Assembly: GCF_032925565.1 (NCBI RefSeq)
Contig: NZ_CP136708.1
Coordinates: 2,790,001 to 2,854,000 of the forward strand
DNA from: Alteromonas sp. CI.11.F.A3
Lineage (GTDB): Bacteria > Pseudomonadota > Gammaproteobacteria > Enterobacterales > Alteromonadaceae
Direction of reading: 5' to 3'
Length of the DNA: 64,000 nt
A program made the position numbers and the translations under genes. Below, piece by piece: positions 8,951 to 22,603 of the stretch (position 1 is its first letter; each line of letters begins with the position of its first letter). A model generated the notes under the pieces. It ran no database searches. It worked only from the letters and a program-made list of their open reading frames with translations, and was not told where the DNA came from.

Positions 8951-11227
8951 TTAGCTAGACTCGGTTTCTTCCTTAACCGCGTCAACGCCTGAATATTCAA
9001 ACTCCAACTTATCGTCGTTCAAATCTACTTTAACGTCGCCGCCTTTAGTTAATTCACCAAACAGCAATTCGTTCGCTAGCTCTTTCTTAATCTCTTCTTT
9101 GATTAAGCGAGACATAGGACGCGCACCCATGGACTTGTCGTAGCCCTTCTCGGCTAAATAAGCTCTAGCTGCAGGGGTAACCTCTAAAGATACACCTTTC
9201 ACGTCCAGCTGCGCCTGAAGCTCAATTATGAACTTATCGACAACCTGTAAGATAACCTCAGCATCTAGGTGATTAAACCAAATAATGCCGTCTAGACGGT
9301 TTCTGAATTCAGGGGTAAACACCTTATTGATTTCAGATAGCGCATCGTGGCTATGATCTTGCTGTTTAAAGCCAATAGACTTGCGCACCGTTTCCTGCAC
9401 ACCCGCATTGGTCGTCATTACCAATACAACATTTCTGAAGTCTACTTTACGGCCATTGTTGTCGGTAAGCGTACCGTGATCCATTACCTGCAACAGAATG
9501 TTGTAGATATCACTGTGCGCTTTCTCGATTTCATCTAGCAGTACCACAGAGTATGGGTTTTTGATCACAGCATCGGTTAACAATCCACCTTGCTCAAAAC
9601 CCACATAACCTGGAGGTGCACCAATCAAACGGCTCACCGCGTGGCGCTCCATGTACTCAGACATATCGAAACGAACCAATTCAACGCCCATAATTTTAGC
9701 GAGTTGCTGCGTAACTTCGGTTTTACCAACGCCCGTAGGCCCTGCAAACAAGAAACTACCGATTGGTTTTTCTTCAGCACCTAACCCAGAACGCGATAGC
9801 AAAATAGCATCGTTAAGCGTCTCTATGGCCTTGTCTTGGCCAAACACCATCATTTTAAGGTTACGGCCAAGGTTCTTAAGTACTTCTTTGTCAGACGCTG
9901 ACACAGACTTTTCAGGAATTCGGGCCATTTTCGCAATAATCTGCTCAATATCCCCTACCCCAATCGTTTTCTTACGCTTCGATTGTGGCAACAAGCGCTG
10001 GCTTGCCCCGGCTTCGTCCATTACGTCAATCGCCTTATCGGGCAAATGACGTTCGTTAATGTACTTAGCCGATAGCTCGGCTGCCGCCTGAATAGCTTTT
10101 TGCGTGTAGCGTACGTTGTGATGATCTTCATATCGGCTTTTAAGGCCAAGTAGAATTTTAGTGGTATCACTAACGCTTGGCTCAGTCACATCCACTTTTT
10201 GGAAACGACGGGCCAAGGCTCTGTCTTTTTCAAAAATACCTTGGTATTCCTGATAAGTTGTTGAACCAATACAACGAAGTTCGCCGCTTGAAAGCTTAGG
10301 CTTCAGCAAGTTAGATGCATCCATAACACCGCCAGATGCTGCACCCGCACCAATGATGGTATGAATTTCATCAATAAACAAAATAGCGTCTTCGTCTTTC
10401 GACAATTCTTTCAATATCGCTTTTAAGCGTTTCTCGAAATCACCACGGTATTTAGTACCGGCTAGCAGGCCACCTAAATCTAGCGAGTAAACGGTACTGT
10501 TACTGATAACCTCAGGCACGTCTTCGTTGACAATGCGATAGGCCAACCCTTCAGCAATAGCGGTTTTACCTACGCCAGCTTCACCCACCAATAGCGGGTT
10601 ATTCTTTCTACGACGACACAAAATTTGAATAGTACGCTCTACTTCTTTATCGCGTCCAATTAATGGGTCTACTTTGCCTTCTTTGGCATGGCGATTTAAA
10701 TCGGTAGCGTACTTACTTAATGCCGACCCACTTTCTTCCGCACCATCACCTTCTTCACCAGAATCTGAATTAATGGGTGCGTCGTCTTCGGCTTTACTTA
10801 CACCATGACTAATGAAGTTAACGATATCTAAGCGGGTTACATCAGACTTTTTAAGAATGAAAACGGCTTGAGACTCTTGCTCACTGAAAATAGCGACTAG
10901 TACATTGGCACCAGTAACTTCTTCTTTACCAGATGATTGCACATGGAAGACTGCACGTTGGAGCACGCGCTGAAAACCTAAAGTAGGCTGGGTTTCTCGT
11001 TCGTTCATTTGCTCGTCAAGAATCAACGGGGTAGTGTCTTTAACGAAAGAGATCAGCTCACTTTTAATTGCTTCAATATCCGCACCACAGGCATGCAGTG
11101 CTTCACGGGCTGCCGAGTTATCAAGTAGCGCCAGCAATAAATGCTCGACCGTCATAAACTCATGGCGGTGTTCTCTGGCAAATACAAACGCATCATTCAA
11201 CGTTTGTTCTAATTCTTTATTTAACAT
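8951..11227 (-). CDS. clpA: ATP-dependent Clp protease ATPase subunit ClpA
   Basis: A 758-aa AAA+ unfoldase, as in E. coli, that feeds substrates to ClpP. It has an N-terminal Clp-N double repeat (residues 1-145) where ClpS docks. The first ATPase module has Walker A GEAGVGKT and Walker B ILFIDEIH; the second has GPTGVGKT and VVLLDEIEKAH. The IGL-type ClpP loop appears as SIGFKQQ. The C-terminus is acidic. It follows clpS with a 24-base gap, so the two form one operon. Confidence 0.98.
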   Translation of the reverse strand: MLNKELEQTLNDAFVFAREHRHEFMTVEHLLLALLDNSAAREALHACGADIEAIKSELISFVKDTTPLILDEQMNERETQPTLGFQRVLQRAVFHVQSSGKEEVTGANVLVAIFSEQESQAVFILKKSDVTRLDIVNFISHGVSKAEDDAPINSDSGEEGDGAEESGSALSKYATDLNRHAKEGKVDPLIGRDKEVERTIQILCRRRKNNPLLVGEAGVGKTAIAEGLAYRIVNEDVPEVISNSTVYSLDLGGLLAGTKYRGDFEKRLKAILKELSKDEDAILFIDEIHTIIGAGAASGGVMDASNLLKPKLSSGELRCIGSTTYQEYQGIFEKDRALARRFQKVDVTEPSVSDTTKILLGLKSRYEDHHNVRYTQKAIQAAAELSAKYINERHLPDKAIDVMDEAGASQRLLPQSKRKKTIGVGDIEQIIAKMARIPEKSVSASDKEVLKNLGRNLKMMVFGQDKAIETLNDAILLSRSGLGAEEKPIGSFLFAGPTGVGKTEVTQQLAKIMGVELVRFDMSEYMERHAVSRLIGAPPGYVGFEQGGLLTDAVIKNPYSVVLLDEIEKAHSDIYNILLQVMDHGTLTDNNGRKVDFRNVVLVMTTNAGVQETVRKSIGFKQQDHSHDALSEINKVFTPEFRNRLDGIIWFNHLDAEVILQVVDKFIIELQAQLDVKGVSLEVTPAARAYLAEKGYDKSMGARPMSRLIKEEIKKELANELLFGELTKGGDVKVDLNDDKLEFEYSGVDAVKEETESS

Positions 11228-11251
11228 ATCGCTCGCCCTCTACAAATTGAC

Positions 11252-11572
11252 TTACGCCTGTTCCATAGTACACATAAGCGGATGACTGTGCTTACGTGCA
11301 TACTGATTCACCTGCATCACCTTGGTTTCTGCTATCTCAGCAGTAAAAATGCCACAAACCGCCTTACCTTGGTAGTGTACTGTTAGCATTATTTGATGCG
11401 CTTTCTCAGCATCCATATTAAAAAATTGTATGAGCACTTCAATTACAAAGTCCATTGGCGTGTAATCGTCGTTGTTCAACAACACTTTATACATTGGCGG
11501 CGGCTGCGTTTTTTGGCGCTGCGCGTCTTTGAGTTTTTCCCTTTCGATGCTAATGGCGTTGTCTCTACTCAT
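11252..11572 (-). CDS. clpS: ClpS adaptor for N-end rule substrates
   Basis: A 106-aa adaptor, identical in length to E. coli ClpS. It hands N-degron substrates to ClpA. The core [20 protein letters not shown] holds the substrate-contacting NDDYTPM segment. The helix [29 protein letters not shown] and the final [10 protein letters not shown] are family hallmarks. It is the first gene of the clpS-clpA operon and is divergent from cspD, as in E. coli. Confidence 0.98.
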   Translation of the reverse strand: MSRDNAISIEREKLKDAQRQKTQPPPMYKVLLNNDDYTPMDFVIEVLIQFFNMDAEKAHQIMLTVHYQGKAVCGIFTAEIAETKVMQVNQYARKHSHPLMCTMEQA

Positions 11573-11640
11573 AATTAATAATAGTGCTTTGTTGGCAGAT
11601 GTCTCACTAACTTTAGGATAAAATTAATTCACATTTGCTC

Positions 11641-11670
11641 TTGACATAATATGGTTAAAAAATCTACATT
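11641..11670 (+). promoter_or_regulatory. Candidate sigma-70 promoter of cspD
   Basis: TTGACA at 11641-11646 is a consensus -35 box. With an 18-base spacer, TACATT at 11665-11670 is an acceptable -10 box. It points toward cspD and would give a ~95-base leader. Confidence 0.55.
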
Positions 11671-11676
11671 TTAGGG

Positions 11677-11705
11677 GTGACGTTGTTGTTTTCAAAACAC
11701 GTCAC
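11677..11705. promoter_or_regulatory. Inverted repeat in the cspD leader
   Basis: GTGACGT and ACGTCAC are perfect 7-bp arms; the interior contains the palindrome GTTTTCAAAAC. Just downstream of the predicted promoter, it could be a repressor site or a leader hairpin. Confidence 0.45.
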
Positions 11706-11770
11706 ACTGCCTTCAATTATATTGTGGGGGCATAATCGTGTTAGTTCAAGGATTAAGAGGAAGTCGAAGT

Positions 11771-11989
11771 ATGGCGATTGGCAAAGTTAAATGGTTTAAC
11801 AACGCGAAAGGATTTGGTTTTATTGTACCTGAAGATGGTGGTGAAGATATTTTCGCACACTACTCAACTATCCAGATGGAAGGATATCGCTCACTTAAAG
11901 CTGGTCAAGAAGTCACGTATGACGTGCAACAGGGCCCTAAAGGCCTACACGCCGAAAACATAGGCTTTAAAGAAGAACCAGAGCGTTAA
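11771..11989 (+). CDS. cspD: CspD-type cold-shock domain protein
   Basis: 72 aa comprising one cold-shock domain with RNP1 KGFGFI and RNP2 DIFAHY. The segment HYSTIQMEGYRSLKAGQ is more like CspD than CspA. E. coli CspD is a stationary-phase inhibitor of replication that binds single-stranded DNA. The ATG at 11771 has GAGGAA nine bases upstream; the GTG at 11738 would add an 11-residue extension without family support. Divergence from clpS-clpA is as in E. coli. Confidence 0.95.
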   Translation: MAIGKVKWFNNAKGFGFIVPEDGGEDIFAHYSTIQMEGYRSLKAGQEVTYDVQQGPKGLHAENIGFKEEPER

Positions 11990-12013
11990 GTAACACCAAA
12001 AAAATTCTACAGA

Positions 12014-12053
12014 AGCCTGTTGTTGCCAATTAAGGCAGCAGTGGGTTTTTTCT
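12014..12053 (+). terminator. Probable terminator after cspD
   Basis: AGCCTGTTGTTGCC pairs imperfectly with GGCAGCAGTGGG around AATTAA and is followed by a run of six T. Several pairs are G-T wobbles. Confidence 0.7.
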
Positions 12054-12320
12054 TAGGGAGTCGACAATCGTTCACTCTCATAGAGCTGTATGGCCTACTC
12101 TTTTTATTAAATTTTATTTATTTCCTCCCAACACTTCTTTTAATTATTACTTATTTTTAAATATTCTGAGCTTAATTCAGATAATTTACTTTTCTGCTTA
12201 CCCATATTTTTAGATTAAATCGCGCTAACCAGTAAAAAACTAAAATTAATAAGCATAAAGCTAAGTAAATATTCTGGAATATTTTCACTAGTAACTTTTT
12301 TTTAAATTTTAATATTTATA
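12054..12320. other. AT-rich gap between the cspD and icd terminators
   Basis: Very AT-rich, with no frame, hairpin or repeat that I can support. It separates two convergent transcription units. Confidence 0.5.
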
Positions 12321-12361
12321 AAAAAAAGCGCCCCTGACTATTTGGTCAGGGGCGCTTTTAA
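12321..12361 (-). terminator. Strong bidirectional terminator after icd
   Basis: AGCGCCCCTGAC pairs perfectly with GTCAGGGGCGCT around a short loop. A-tract on the left and T-tract on the right allow use from both directions; it lies 41 bases past the icd stop. Confidence 0.9.
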
Positions 12362-12401
12362 AAATTAGGTTACTAAAATATCAGCAGCCTATTTAATTTT
12401 A

Positions 12402-15044
<2,643 letters not shown>

Positions 15045-15587
15045 ATGGCAAACGAAAGCAAAATCGTACTTTTCAACAAACCTTTCCAAGTACTGTCTCA
15101 ATTTACTGATGCAGATGGCCGAGAAACCCTTAAAGATTATATTGATGTACCAGGGGTATATGCTGCCGGTCGACTAGACCGAGATTCCGAAGGGTTATTG
15201 GTGCTGACTAACGACGGAAAGCTACAACATAAACTGGCACACCCCGAGGCCAAAACCAGTAAAACCTATTGGGTGCAAGTGGAAGGCACTCCTAACGAAG
15301 CAGCGCTAGACGCCTTACGTAACGGGGTTGAGCTTAAAGACGGTATGACCAAACCAGCCAAGGTTGTGGCCATAGAACCACCTGAATTATGGGACAGAAA
15401 CCCACCAGTTCGTTTTCGACAGACTATTCCTACTAGCTGGCTGTCTATCACAATCAGTGAAGGCAGGAACCGCCAAGTCAGGCGTATGACCGCCCACATT
15501 GGTTTCCCTACATTGCGTTTGGTGCGCTATCGCGTGGGCAACTGGACCATTGATGGCATCGATAATGGTAAGTACGTGTGTTTCTAA
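15045..15587 (+). CDS. rluE: 23S rRNA pseudouridine synthase RluE
   Basis: 180 aa of an RsuA/RluE-type synthase that modifies U2457 of 23S rRNA in E. coli. The catalytic aspartate lies in [20 protein letters not shown] (about residues 43-62). The end [26 protein letters not shown] is typical. There is no N-terminal S4 domain, as expected for RluE. I use ATG at 15045 because conservation begins at [12 protein letters not shown] at 15003 would add 14 residues and cannot be excluded. In E. coli rluE also diverges from icd. Confidence 0.94.
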   Translation: MANESKIVLFNKPFQVLSQFTDADGRETLKDYIDVPGVYAAGRLDRDSEGLLVLTNDGKLQHKLAHPEAKTSKTYWVQVEGTPNEAALDALRNGVELKDGMTKPAKVVAIEPPELWDRNPPVRFRQTIPTSWLSITISEGRNRQVRRMTAHIGFPTLRLVRYRVGNWTIDGIDNGKYVCF

Positions 15588-15875
15588 CAGTAGTAGTAAC
15601 ACAATGCTGATTTCACCAAACGCTAACGAGTGTATGGCTCATTTTGTAGACCGCTATAACGATGAACCTTAACGACTATTGCGTTCATTATTAGTTATAG
15701 CTTTTTGGTTTATTGAATATTGAAATTTCACGCTTGAAATACAATGTTAAACGACCAATTTACTCATCCCGACAATAAAATTTGTCGAGAAAGCAAAACG
15801 ATTGAACACAATCGCTTTATTATGTGAATTGGTGGGCTTTATCTGGTAAAATCCGCCACCCTGAAATCAACCTAA

Positions 15876-17002
15876 ATGAGTGTTATCTACGTTGTGACTG
15901 ATATTGAATCAAACGCGAGCAAAAAAGTAATCGTCGGAATGTCCGGCGGCGTCGACTCTTCCGTTTCTGCCTACTTGTTATTACAGCAAGGTTATCAGGT
16001 GGAAGGCCTGTTCATGAAGAACTGGGAAGAAGATGATAATGATGAATATTGCTTAGCCGCCGAAGATTTAAAAGATGCACAAGCCGTAGCGGACAAATTA
16101 GGTATTGAGCTTCACACCATCAATTTTGCCGCTGAATACTGGGATAACGTGTTTGAGTATTTCCTAGAAGAATATAAAGCAGGCAGAACCCCCAACCCCG
16201 ATATTATGTGCAACAAGGAAATTAAGTTTAAAGCTTTCCTTGAATTTGCTGCTGAAGATTTAGGGGCAGACTACATTGCTACCGGTCATTACGTGCGCCG
16301 TCGTCATCAAGATGGCAAGTGGCAGCTATTGCGTGGGTTGGATGAAAACAAAGATCAAAGTTACTTCCTCTATACCCTAGGTGAAGAACACGTCGCGAAA
16401 ACCTTGTTCCCAGTGGGCGATATTGAAAAGCCACTGGTACGCAAAATTGCTGAAGAACAAGGGCTAATCACGCACGATAAGAAAGATTCCACCGGCATCT
16501 GTTTTATTGGTGAGCGTAAATTCAAAGACTTTTTAGGCCGTTACTTACCCGCCCAACCCGGTATTATTGAAACCGCGGAAGGGGAAGAAATTGGTAAACA
16601 CGAAGGCTTGATGTATCACACTTTAGGTCAACGTAAAGGGCTGCACATTGGTGGCCACGCAAAATACGGCGAAGAACCTTGGTACGTGGTAGATAAAGAC
16701 GTAGCACGCAATGTATTAATTGTAGGCCAAGGTGCCGACCACCCTCGCCTATACTCTAAAGGCTTGGTGGCAAAACAACTGCATTGGGTAGACCGCACTG
16801 CTATTACAGAGCCTATGCGCGCTGTGGTTAAAACTCGTTATCGTCAAACTGATATTCCCTGCGCAATCGCGCCAATCAATGATGATATGATTGAAGTCAT
16901 TTTTGATGAACCGCAAAAAGCGGTTACACCTGGTCAATCTGCCGTTTTCTACCTAGATGAAGTGTGTTTAGGCGGCGGAATTATTGAGAGCTATATTCGT
17001 TA

Positions 17003-17003
<1 letters not shown>
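15876..17003 (+). CDS. mnmA: tRNA 2-thiouridylase MnmA
   Basis: 375 aa. The enzyme adenylates and thiolates U34 of Lys, Glu and Gln tRNAs. The PP-loop is [15 protein letters not shown] near residue 22. The catalytic cysteines are C112 ([10 protein letters not shown]) and C209 ([12 protein letters not shown]), spaced as in E. coli. The N-terminus is about ten residues longer than in E. coli. Its TAA shares a base with the hflD ATG, indicating coupling. nudJ, which sits between rluE and mnmA in E. coli, is absent. Confidence 0.97.
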
Positions 17004-19011
<2,008 letters not shown>

Positions 19012-19035
19012 AGGCATCGCCTTTTCCATACACTT

Positions 19036-19062
19036 AAAAACGCGGCCAGTCCGCGTTTTTTT
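19036..19062 (+). terminator. Rho-independent terminator after purB
   Basis: AAAAACGCGG pairs with CCGCGTTTTT around a short CCAGT loop and ends in a T-run of seven. Confidence 0.88.
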
Positions 19063-19079
19063 ATGGTTGGAATTTAGGC

Positions 19080-20396
19080 ATGCATACACACAAAACATTT
19101 CATTCAAAAGCAGCAATACTTCACACAACCGCGTGCTATTTTGCTCTGTGCTTATTGTTACAGGCGCCGTTATTAGTGGCCTATGCTGAACATAGCGCGC
19201 ATCATATAGCACTGTGGTGGAATCTGACCTTCCATATTCTTTGTGCTTTCTCCGTTCTATGCCTTTGTATCCAAGGCCAGCCCACCCATGCTCGCACACT
19301 GCTGTTTACCAGTTATTACAGCTATATAGTGCTAGCAACGTTTCTGTGGCGTGGTGACGTATACATTCAGCACTTTTTATTAATTGGCTGCTTATGCTGC
19401 GTGGGGCTATTTAGCCAGCATGAACAACGCCCACGACTTTATTGGGGGTTAGTTTTCGCCCTAACATTCTGTGTTATTGATGGCCTATTTAGCTACTCGC
19501 TTCACGGTTGGCAAGGCGCTATTCGTCGCAGCAACAGTATTACCCTAACCCTAGCAAGCGTGGGACTTATACTGACCTTGCATGCCCATAGTCGGCGCCA
19601 CCTTCATCACCTTGCGGTGAACTACCGTCATACGCGGCAACTATTAATAAAAACCACCCCTGCAGCCAAGCTTACGAATGCGTTTACTCGCCCTTTGAGC
19701 CATGATTCGAATACTCCTTTAACTGGGTTTTCAAGTAGTGCATCAACAGGCTTTTCGACCGGGCTGATGCGGCAAAGCTTTACCTCGGCCTGTGTGTTAT
19801 TCGCAGATATAAAAGGCTATCAAACATTAGCTCCTTTGTTTGGGGAACAAAAGGTGATAGAAGCACTGGATGCCTTTTACAGCCAAATTGATGTGCTCGC
19901 CGCTGCGCATAATATGTACCCAGTAAAAACGAATGGCGATGAATACATGGCGGTTAGCGAACTGTGTATGTTTCCTCCTTCAAGTGCTTCATGCACTTCA
20001 AATGGCGAACAAAAAGGCGAGCAAAAAAGTACACATCATATAAATAATGGCGTGTTGTTTGCGCTTGCTGTTACCGCCACCTTTAAAATTTTTGCGTTAA
20101 AAGAAGGCTGGCCTTGCCAAATTCGTATCGGCGTTGCAGCAGGCCCAGTTACTGCTGGCATGCCTAGAAGGCAGCACGGTATTTTCGATGTGTGGGGTAA
20201 GACCGTGAATTTGGCGTCTATGCTAGAACAACATTGCAACGGCAATGCGGTTACCGTTTGCGATAGCACATTTCCTCATTTAGCCGCTGAAACCCAAGCT
20301 AAGTTCTGCCCTATTTTAATTGATAGCAAAATTGGTGAATTGGCTGCCTTCGAGCACCGGCTTACCGATACACACTACGCTAGTAACCCTTTATAG
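19080..20396 (+). CDS. Membrane-anchored class III nucleotide cyclase-like protein
   Basis: 438 aa. Residues 1-180 hold five or six hydrophobic segments; the C-terminal ~200 residues form a class III cyclase domain. Metal-binding aspartates are D243 (FADIKGY) and D287 (KTNGDEY). The adenine-selecting pair K283 and the Asp of FDVWG is present, as is the Asn of VN. The transition-state arginine of the usual VN-AxR motif is replaced by methionine (M381 in VNLASML). A low-complexity insert (PPSSASCTSNGEQKGEQK) follows D287. It may make cAMP at a reduced rate or act as a partner subunit. No ribosome site is obvious before the ATG. Confidence 0.8.
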   Translation: MHTHKTFHSKAAILHTTACYFALCLLLQAPLLVAYAEHSAHHIALWWNLTFHILCAFSVLCLCIQGQPTHARTLLFTSYYSYIVLATFLWRGDVYIQHFLLIGCLCCVGLFSQHEQRPRLYWGLVFALTFCVIDGLFSYSLHGWQGAIRRSNSITLTLASVGLILTLHAHSRRHLHHLAVNYRHTRQLLIKTTPAAKLTNAFTRPLSHDSNTPLTGFSSSASTGFSTGLMRQSFTSACVLFADIKGYQTLAPLFGEQKVIEALDAFYSQIDVLAAAHNMYPVKTNGDEYMAVSELCMFPPSSASCTSNGEQKGEQKSTHHINNGVLFALAVTATFKIFALKEGWPCQIRIGVAAGPVTAGMPRRQHGIFDVWGKTVNLASMLEQHCNGNAVTVCDSTFPHLAAETQAKFCPILIDSKIGELAAFEHRLTDTHYASNPL

Positions 20397-20437
20397 AATA
20401 AACGATAATACCCCCATAGATGCGTGGAGATTACTTA

Positions 20438-21604
20438 ATGAAAGAATTCGATATAGAACATTTTCTATCTCATTATTGGCAACAAAAGCCTGTTGTATTA
20501 CGTGGCTTTTTTCAAGATTTTGAAGATCCTATCGATGAGCACGACTTGGCCGGCTTAGCCCAAGAAGAAGAAATAGATAGCCGACTACTAAGCTTCGAAA
20601 ATACCAGTGGCAATACAGCTGATGGCACAGGCGAATGGAAAGTACATCAAGGGCCAATTCATGATTTTGAAGCCGTTTGCGAAGGGGCTTGGACACTACT
20701 TGTCCAAAGTGTAGACAGGTACGTACATGATGTAGCAGACATTCTTGAACCCTTCCGCTTTCTTCCAAACTGGCGTTTGGACGACCTAATGGTAAGTTTT
20801 GCCACTAAAAATGCAGGTGTTGGGGCGCATATCGACCAATACGATGTGTTTTTGGTGCAGGGAAAAGGTCAGCGTCGTTGGCGTGTAGGCAAGCCTGGTG
20901 AATACAAAGAAGTATTCCCACACCCTAAACTTCGTCAAATTGAAGGCTTCGATCCTATTATTGATGAAGTACTAAACCCAGGTGACGTACTGTATATTCC
21001 GCCGGGTTGGCCGCACGATGGCAAAGCGTTGGAAGACTGCTTAACCTACTCTGTAGGCTTTCGTGCCCCTGAAACCGCGCAGCTCGCTGATAGCCTGTCG
21101 TTAATGTTAGAAACCAGCGACATTAATGTGCGATTTACCGATGCAGGTAGAAAGTTGTCAATGCCTTCGGCGGTGGTTGACCCCAGTGATATCGCCGCGT
21201 TGAAACAGCAGCTCATCACAGCGATTAATTCCGATGACTTCACCCAAACATTGCTTGAATCGCTAAGTGAACAAGGCCTTCCAGAGTATCCACCTGAACA
21301 TTTATATACTGATAGCCAAATTACTGCCGGATTTGAAGAAGGTGTGGAGTTTGCAGCCGCCCCAGGAGTACGTGCACTCATTGCAACAGATACTGAAAAC
21401 ACGCCATCCTCTCACCATGCTCGCTTCTTTTACGTTAACGGCGAACGTTTCAGTTATAACAAAGAAGATGAGCAATGGGTTCAGCTTTTAGTGAACAACG
21501 ATGTACTTTTTGCGGACATCCTGCCTGATCTCCCCTCTTTTGCGTTTTTAGCAACATTAACTACACTTATTAACAAAGGATACTGGGAATGGATAGAAGC
21601 ATAA
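20438..21604 (+). CDS. roxA: Ribosomal protein uL16 arginine 3-hydroxylase, cupin
   Basis: 388 aa. This is the YcfD/RoxA family of Fe(II)/2-oxoglutarate oxygenases, which hydroxylate an arginine of ribosomal protein L16. Iron ligands are H131 and D133 in HIDQYDVF and H193 in WPHDGKAL. The cupin is followed by a winged-helix-like C-terminal domain ending NKGYWEW. The ATG at 20438 has GGAG eight bases upstream; the ATG six codons earlier precedes that box. In E. coli ycfD also lies just beyond purB and phoPQ. Confidence 0.95.
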   Translation: MKEFDIEHFLSHYWQQKPVVLRGFFQDFEDPIDEHDLAGLAQEEEIDSRLLSFENTSGNTADGTGEWKVHQGPIHDFEAVCEGAWTLLVQSVDRYVHDVADILEPFRFLPNWRLDDLMVSFATKNAGVGAHIDQYDVFLVQGKGQRRWRVGKPGEYKEVFPHPKLRQIEGFDPIIDEVLNPGDVLYIPPGWPHDGKALEDCLTYSVGFRAPETAQLADSLSLMLETSDINVRFTDAGRKLSMPSAVVDPSDIAALKQQLITAINSDDFTQTLLESLSEQGLPEYPPEHLYTDSQITAGFEEGVEFAAAPGVRALIATDTENTPSSHHARFFYVNGERFSYNKEDEQWVQLLVNNDVLFADILPDLPSFAFLATLTTLINKGYWEWIEA

Positions 21605-21613
21605 AACAACGAT

Positions 21614-22081
21614 ATGGCTTATACGATAGAGAACGTCGATTGGGCAAGGGATAAGCATCGGCTAAAAGCAATCAGGGAAGATGTATTCGTTTTGGAATGG
21701 CGAGTACCCCAAGACAGTGAATTTGATGAGCGCGATGCCAGCGCTTTTCATGTACTGCTTTTGGAAGACGGTGGAGAAGCTAACCAACCCATTGCAACAG
21801 GACGGTTAACTCAGTGTGGGGAAATTGGCAGAATTGCAGTGAAACGCGGCTACCGAAATATGTCTATTTATCGCGCGCTGTTTGCGGCTTTAATAGACGT
21901 CGCCAATCGCCATAATGTCACTATTTTAAAAGTAAGCTGCAGCCTTGATAGTGTGTCGTACCATCAAGGCTTAGGGTTTAAGCCCGAGGGGCAAGTATTC
22001 ATGGACGGTGGCGTAGCACGTCAGCGCATGCAATGCCCTGCAGAGCGTTTTCCATTCCCCGACGTTTCACAAATGCATTAG
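21614..22081 (+). CDS. GNAT family N-acetyltransferase
   Basis: 155 aa with the GNAT acetyl-CoA core IGRIAVKRGYRNMSIYRALFAALIDVA (about residues 75-100), in which the usual R-x-x-G-x-G/A loop reads RGYRNMS. It starts nine bases after roxA and is probably co-transcribed. The C-terminal SVSYHQGLGFKPEGQVFMDGGVARQRM is typical of the ElaA-like subgroup. The acceptor substrate cannot be predicted. Confidence 0.88.
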   Translation: MAYTIENVDWARDKHRLKAIREDVFVLEWRVPQDSEFDERDASAFHVLLLEDGGEANQPIATGRLTQCGEIGRIAVKRGYRNMSIYRALFAALIDVANRHNVTILKVSCSLDSVSYHQGLGFKPEGQVFMDGGVARQRMQCPAERFPFPDVSQMH

Positions 22082-22115
22082 CTAATTATTAGCCATTGCA
22101 TCATTAAAGGTTAGC

Positions 22116-22538
22116 TTAAACGCCTTGCCATAGTTCATCTTGGTTCTGTATGGCGTGCAAACCTTCTGCTCTACTTTCTAATAATTCTGCATACTCCAAC
22201 GATGAAGCATCCGCACTGTCTGACTCACGTAAATTTGCCGCCTTTAACTGCCATGCCATTGCGAAATGCTTAATTGCATCGCGAGCAGTAGCCGCCGTAG
22301 ACTCAGCAATGTAGTCAGTAGGTAAATCGCCACTCATTACCCAATACATCGCATTGTTGGTGTCTTTTATCTTCCATACCGCCAAGTAAGGCACTAAATA
22401 GCGGCTTTCATTGGTTACGACTGATTCAAAAAGCACACCATTTTCTGCTAGGTGTTTATTTGCTTTTTGAAATTGCTCACGCACCCATTCACTACGTTGC
22501 TGGTCGGTTATTTCATTTTGTGGTGTATTGTCTGTCAT
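22116..22538 (-). CDS. DUF4826 family protein
   Basis: 140 aa, acidic, soluble. The central YLAVWKIKDTNNAMYWVMSGDLPTDYI and the following helix DAIKHFAMAWQLKAANL fit what I recall of DUF4826, a short family of gammaproteobacteria without assigned function. It lies upstream of and in the same direction as... ydiJ downstream, with a 65-base gap, so the two may share a transcript. No signal peptide is seen. Confidence 0.7.
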   Translation of the reverse strand: MTDNTPQNEITDQQRSEWVREQFQKANKHLAENGVLFESVVTNESRYLVPYLAVWKIKDTNNAMYWVMSGDLPTDYIAESTAATARDAIKHFAMAWQLKAANLRESDSADASSLEYAELLESRAEGLHAIQNQDELWQGV

Positions 22539-22603
22539 AGTATTCTCTAATCTATTTCGTTTTATTTTTAGTTTTTACGTAGCTGGCTGATGTTGGGTTT
22601 AGG

